From positions 21,110-52,449 of the forward strand of contig JBNGIS010016626.1 of NCBI GenBank assembly GCA_049999725.1: a stretch of 31,340 bases of DNA, in the 5' to 3' direction. The DNA comes from Haplomitrium mnioides. Taxonomy: Eukaryota; Marchantiophyta; Haplomitriopsida; Calobryales. The position numbers were made by a program, and so were the translations under genes. Below, piece by piece: positions 27,487-31,340 of the stretch (position 1 is the first letter of the stretch; the number at the start of each line of letters is the position of its first letter). The notes under the pieces were generated by a model. It was not told the DNA's origin and made no database searches. It saw only the letters and a program-made list of their open reading frames with translations.

Positions 27487-29854
27487 GGTTGTATGGTCAA
27501 TAAAAAAGACTCAGTCTTTTGTTAAACATTCACAGGAGCATCATCTTTGAGATGTTTAAGCTTTGTCAATATAGACGGGCACCTAAAAACACTTTGCATG
27601 ATTTGTTGAGGTCGTTCGCTTGCATCATCCGATTGCAAGTTGAAGAGCTTCATGCTCTGCTTGCTCTCCTTTGTCCAGTAGCCCACAGTCCAATACTCGT
27701 GGGTGTGAGCAATTTTGGGACCACCCAAATGTTGAATATTACTTTTGTCCATATAATAACAAAAACAAACATATAAGAAAAACAAAAAAAAGAAAGGAAA
27801 AATAAAACTCATAGGCTATTAGATGAAAAAACAAAATACAACTTACCAAATGTTGTGGTAGATTGCACAACAAACCTATAGTAAAGCATCCTTGACTATG
27901 CCAAAATGTTGCAAAGAGTGGATAATGACAAAAGATCAAAACTTGGAAGTAGCAACACCTGCAAAAGAAGAAACCATATCAAAAATATCATCCTTTGAGA
28001 AGGGTTATGAATCATCATGTTTATATTCCTTAAGGTTATAACCATAAAGAATATCAGCAATAACTAAAGTGAAGCATCTTGGTTTCACAAAACTCTTCAA
28101 TTGTCAAGCATTAGACTCCACGTAGACTTGATAATATACCACGTTGAGTCTATCAACATAGGACGTTAAGTCCTTGTCTTGCTCATCAAACCCTCCTTCG
28201 GTTTGAAGGGCAGTCGCTTCATTTAATTGTTTTGCCTTCCACTCTCTTGCTTTTTAGCAATGGAGTAGAAAAGCAAGGGGGTAGGAGACAATCGTCGAGG
28301 CTTGATCTTCATACGCGTATGGACTCTTGAACTTTCTTAAGCAAACTCAAAAAAAATGAAAGATCAAAATTAAAAAAAAAAAACACTTACCAACAATTTC
28401 TCAAAACTAGAATAAAATGATGACATCTTGGACTTTTTGGTGTGGATAGGATACTCCATCTATGCTTCCTCCGAGGATTTGCAATAAACCTCCAAACAAA
28501 AAGACTTCACTATCACCGCCAAAACCTTGTGTCTCTCCAATTTGTGAGACATCTTCTCGATTGAAAGCTCTCTAACTTTAATACGTTTCAAGATAGAGAT
28601 TTTAATTTCATTGGAAGGACCCTAAAGAGACCTCCAAGATGTCCATTTTATGTCCTCCATTCTCAAGGAACCTTTGGCCTTCAGCTTGTGGCCCTTGATA
28701 GTGTTCTTCTCCCACATTGTGAAAATACTTTGTTGTAAATCCTAGAGCTCACCACTTTGAAATGCAAGCAGGAACCAATTGTCTTGAGAAGTGACTATCT
28801 TTTCAAGAGTCAACTACAGCTTTATCTCCAGGGTCTCCAACACCAACTCTCTTTTTAATTTCTAAGATGACACCAACCCACTCTCTACAAATCTTTGATG
28901 CCAATATTCGACCTTTGAATTGAGGTCATTTCTAACTTGTATCTTTGGTTGTAATTGTCATCTATTGCAAAAATACGAGCCTCTATTGGAGTCAAACCCA
29001 TGCACTCATAGCAATTGCAGAGGAACAACGCCAGATTCTTTGCTCGGTATTTGGTGATTAAATGTTGCTATGTGGCACCAATGTGATTGCCTCTAGCAAT
29101 CTCATGCCGAAACTTGTCAAGGTTCTTTAGATCGAAATATGACTTATCTTTTGACCCACACTTTGGGTCCACAACAACAATGAAAAAATTGTGCACATAT
29201 TTATTTTTGAGCATTCTTTGCGCAAGATGCTCAACAAAGTCTTTATTCAACCTCTTAATCTAGAATGATCCCCAATTGTCCATTCTAAGTTTTGGAAAGT
29301 TCAAATTCTCCAACCAAATTATTATGGTTTACTCTCAAATTCTACACTGTTGGATTGTAGATTCTCAATTTTTTCTTTTATCTTCCTCAGACGTTGTTTG
29401 ATGGTCCACCTATTCTCTTTCTTGAAAAGTTTGTAGCCCCTTGTGCGTTTGCCTTTTCGCTCTTGATGAGAAGTGTGCACAAGCTCCAGCTTTGCTCCCT
29501 CCTCCGAGCTCAAAGATGGAGATGAAGTGGCTCCAGAAGATGACCTTGAGGAAGATGGGGAGGGTGCAGCCTCCTCAACAACTAGTGCCAGAACAGGCTT
29601 CTTCTTTAGGAGTGTCTGTTTCTTTGTTTTTAAAGCCTCCACTTGCTCCATCATCTTTTGCCTATTGGCAGTTGATGGTCCTCCTCTTGCTGCGGCTAAC
29701 ATTGTAGTCGCGCTTGAATGTGGAACTAACTGCGCAATGTGGACTCTCTGCTTGGGTTTCAGAGGTTGATGCTGATAGCGATCTTGATGAAGTCTCGCTC
29801 GACATGGTTTGCGTCCGGGTAGGCATCAATGAAGTCCACCAAGTATTCAGTGAA
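27487..29854 (-). pseudogene. ParB-like / DNA N4-N6 methyltransferase gene, copy 2 (truncated by a gypsy element)
   Basis: Minus strand, collinear with copy 1. The first exon starts at 29854 after a CTTTTTAG acceptor: FTEYLVDFIDAYPDANHVER, HIAQLVPHS, a Lys-rich/Ser-rich linker (LTSEEGAKLE-like), then the ParB-like domain NKDFVEHLAQRML, HNFFIVVVDPKC and HEIARGNHIGAT (RGNH at 29094-29083). The donor GTAAGT is at 28390. Then KAREWKAKQLNEATAL, LVIADILYGYNL (motif IV, 28055-28041), PFSKDDIFDMVSSFA, FVIIHSLQHFGIVKDAL, a donor GTAAGT at 27846, GGPKIAHTHEYWTVGYWTKE, and HLKDDAPVNV with QK. Motif I is missing: the sequence ends at Ile-Asp-His at 27,487 where gypsy element 2 begins. Its other end is probably 23491-23574. 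Many stops. The agreement between two diverged copies supports a once-functional protein. Confidence 0.6.
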
Positions 29855-29944
29855 CTAAAAAGCAAAATAAAAAGCATATTAGCAAAAAATCTACAATATT
29901 TATAAAGAGTAAAAGTTTCTTAAACCTATAGTCTAAGCCTTAAA

Positions 29945-30195
29945 AGACTCTTGAGTCCATGCGCACATGGTGTAGGGAGTCTATGCATGCATGGACTCCA
30001 TAATCCAAGAGAACATTGACTAAGGGGTGTTTGTGCACATTGACTCCCTACACCATCGGCGCATGGACTCTCTACTCCATGCGCGTATTGACTCTCTACT
30101 CTGTGCGTGCAGGGACTCCAAAGTCCAAGCTTGCATAGACAATGGAGTCCATGTGCGCATGGACTCACAAGCCCCTACGTGCATTGAGTTCCGAG
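29945..30195. repeat. Palindromic minisatellite, ~25-bp units (about 10)
   Basis: Same style as the 18045-18456 array: GACTC-type cores (GACTCTCTACTC, GACTCCAAAGTC, GGACTCCATAATCC) alternate with ATGCGCGCAT-type spacers (ATGCGCACATGG, CATGCGCGTATTG, CTACGTGCATTG). It lies just upstream (minus sense) of copy 2's first recognised exon, as 20095-20200 does for copy 1. Confidence 0.85.
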
Positions 30196-30640
30196 TCATT
30201 ATAAAAAAGAAAGAAATGAAAAATGAATTTCAAATCTTACATTGCCGTCATCCTTAGCTGATTGTAGACACTTGGTGAAGATGTCCCTCTAGTTCATCTT
30301 CGAAAAGAAAAATTGTTTTCGAGAGGCTTTGTAAAGGGTGATGTTGTCATGTGCATGCATAAACAACCCAATGTGCGCTCCCTGCCCTCTCTAATCATGG
30401 TGATTTGGACCACAAGATCCAGGTTAATTTTTTCACCTTCATTAGCAAAATGGTAAAGGTGTTGATCTGTGTCTTTCGTAGATCCACAATTCAGTAGCCA
30501 ATCTTAGTCTAATTTTTCTGGCTCCAGAACCTTGAGAACATCCAAATATCTATAAAGCTTTGGTTGAGTTGGTTTATGTCAGCCAGTGGAACAGGGGCTA
30601 ATGCGGTTTACAAGGAACCAGAGGCGGCAGCAACAACATT
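30196..30640. other. No recognisable gene
   Basis: No coding similarity, RNA gene or repeat recognised. It does not match the LTR-like sequence found upstream of copy 1 at 20,205-20,445, so the two copies have different flanks on this side. Confidence 0.45.
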
Positions 30641-31275
30641 TCTCCATTCTGAAGTGGTAAGTTAATCTAGAAGCAAAAGAATAACTCTAATCGGAAGATA
30701 AGCACAGGTTACTTCATTCTTCTGATCCGAAGTAGCGGAATCGGATTCATATTACAAAGGAAGGGGGCAAGAGCTAGACATGTCAGCACCAGGAAGACCC
30801 GAAAGGAAGGGACCGGAAGAGAGAGGGAAAACGAGGCAGGGCGAAGGGGATCAAGAGAGCCAAGGAGGATCGCAATGCAGCATCGAGCAGAGGAGGCCAC
30901 AAGACGGATTCCAAGGAAGGTCGTGCGTGAGCAGAACAGGGAAGGAAGCAAAGTCGAACGAGAAAGGATCGCCCAGCGTATGAGAAAGGAGGATTCGAAG
31001 TAGGGGACATGAGCAACAGCCATCGGGGAGCAACGCCAACATCAGGGATCGAGGGACGCCTCTTTCTCAAGGTAAACACGAATGCTTTCCCGCAGTTCGA
31101 AGTCCTCTCGAAAGAGAAAGGGTGGGAGTCCGACGCAAGTATCGGAAGAATTTCGTCAGAAGGTACGACCGGACAAACATTGGAACCAAGCCTTCCTAAG
31201 TGGAGATACCTGTTAATAGGGTTCCGTTTGATCCTCCGATGTGGGGAGGACTGGTTAAGGGGGATCCGATCAGCC
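30641..31275 (-). mobile_element. GC-rich LTR-like block, related to 9,465-10,015
   Basis: On the minus strand it begins with a GGATCC, CTGTTAAGTGGGGAACCCAC-like start and runs CT-rich to CACTTCAGAATGGAG and CCTCTGGTTCC near 30,650-30,610. The same landmarks in the same order occur on the plus strand at 9,465-10,015: GGAACCCAC, ATCGG(G)ATCCCC, CACTTCAGAAT and CCTCTGGTT. A 170-codon minus-strand frame (30783-31295) is open but Ser/Pro/Arg/Leu-rich and unrecognised; probably not a gene. The window ends before the left edge of the block can be found. Confidence 0.5.
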
Positions 31276-31340
31276 TCCCTATGTGGGTTCCCCACTTAAC
31301 AGGGATCCGTGAAGGAAGATCCGAAGGGTCCGAACTGATG

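Noticed and set aside
29441-29769. Plus-strand Ser/Ala-rich frames opposite the methylase gene
   Set aside because: They are the antisense shadow of the Lys/Ser-rich linker of the ParB-methylase copy 2.
30783-31295. A 170-codon minus-strand open frame at the right edge
   Set aside because: GC-rich DNA has few stops; the composition is low in acidic residues, no motif is recognisable, and the DNA resembles the noncoding LTR-like block at 9.5-10 kb.
1-31340. tRNA, rRNA or other structured RNA genes
   Set aside because: I looked for tRNA arms, A/B boxes and rRNA-like conserved strings by eye and saw none; a covariance-model scan was not possible here.

Overview
The window looks like repeat-rich nuclear DNA of a land plant with a large genome. 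Evidence: decayed Ty1/copia and chromodomain Ty3/gypsy retrotransposons, a plant-type PPR fragment, plant-like SPT16, SCE1, PRP38B and enolase fragments, and no sign of an operon or an intact cellular gene. The species cannot be told from this sequence. Every protein-coding remnant I recognise is broken.

Layout. 1-690: C-terminal end of a Ty1/copia polyprotein, minus strand. 1,320-5,730: a plus-strand string of unrelated host gene fragments (SPT16, SCE1/UBC9, PRP38B, enolase, a PPR protein) separated by unassigned DNA. 7,100-10,100: a GC-rich block that looks like an LTR or promoter, with a dimeric tandem repeat carrying bZIP-type ACGT sites upstream of a TATA box. 10,100-14,530: a Ty1/copia element on the minus strand (gag, protease, integrase, RT) whose RT region holds an in-frame array encoding Gly-Pro-Leu-Val repeats. 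14,530-16,640: simple and 22-bp tandem repeats. 16,655-19,990: a decayed, intron-containing minus-strand gene. 20,200-22,570: a truncated minus-strand chromodomain gypsy element with an LTR-like tail. 23,490-29,860: a second copy of the intron-containing gene, split by a plus-strand gypsy gag-pol. 30,640-31,275: another GC-rich LTR-like block, opposite in orientation to the first.

Main result. The duplicated minus-strand gene appears to encode a ParB-like domain followed by a beta-class DNA N4-cytosine/N6-adenine methyltransferase: an (I)PYG motif IV, a His-Glu-Tyr-Trp block, a Gln-Lys-Pro block, then a decayed motif I followed by Cys-Thr-Ala-Ile-Glu-Tyr-Asp. This order is familiar from phage and bacterial ParB-methylase proteins but unexpected in plant DNA. 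Both copies keep splice-site sequences at matching positions and are accompanied by 24-26 bp palindromic minisatellites. The assignment rests on motif reading only; a profile search would settle it.
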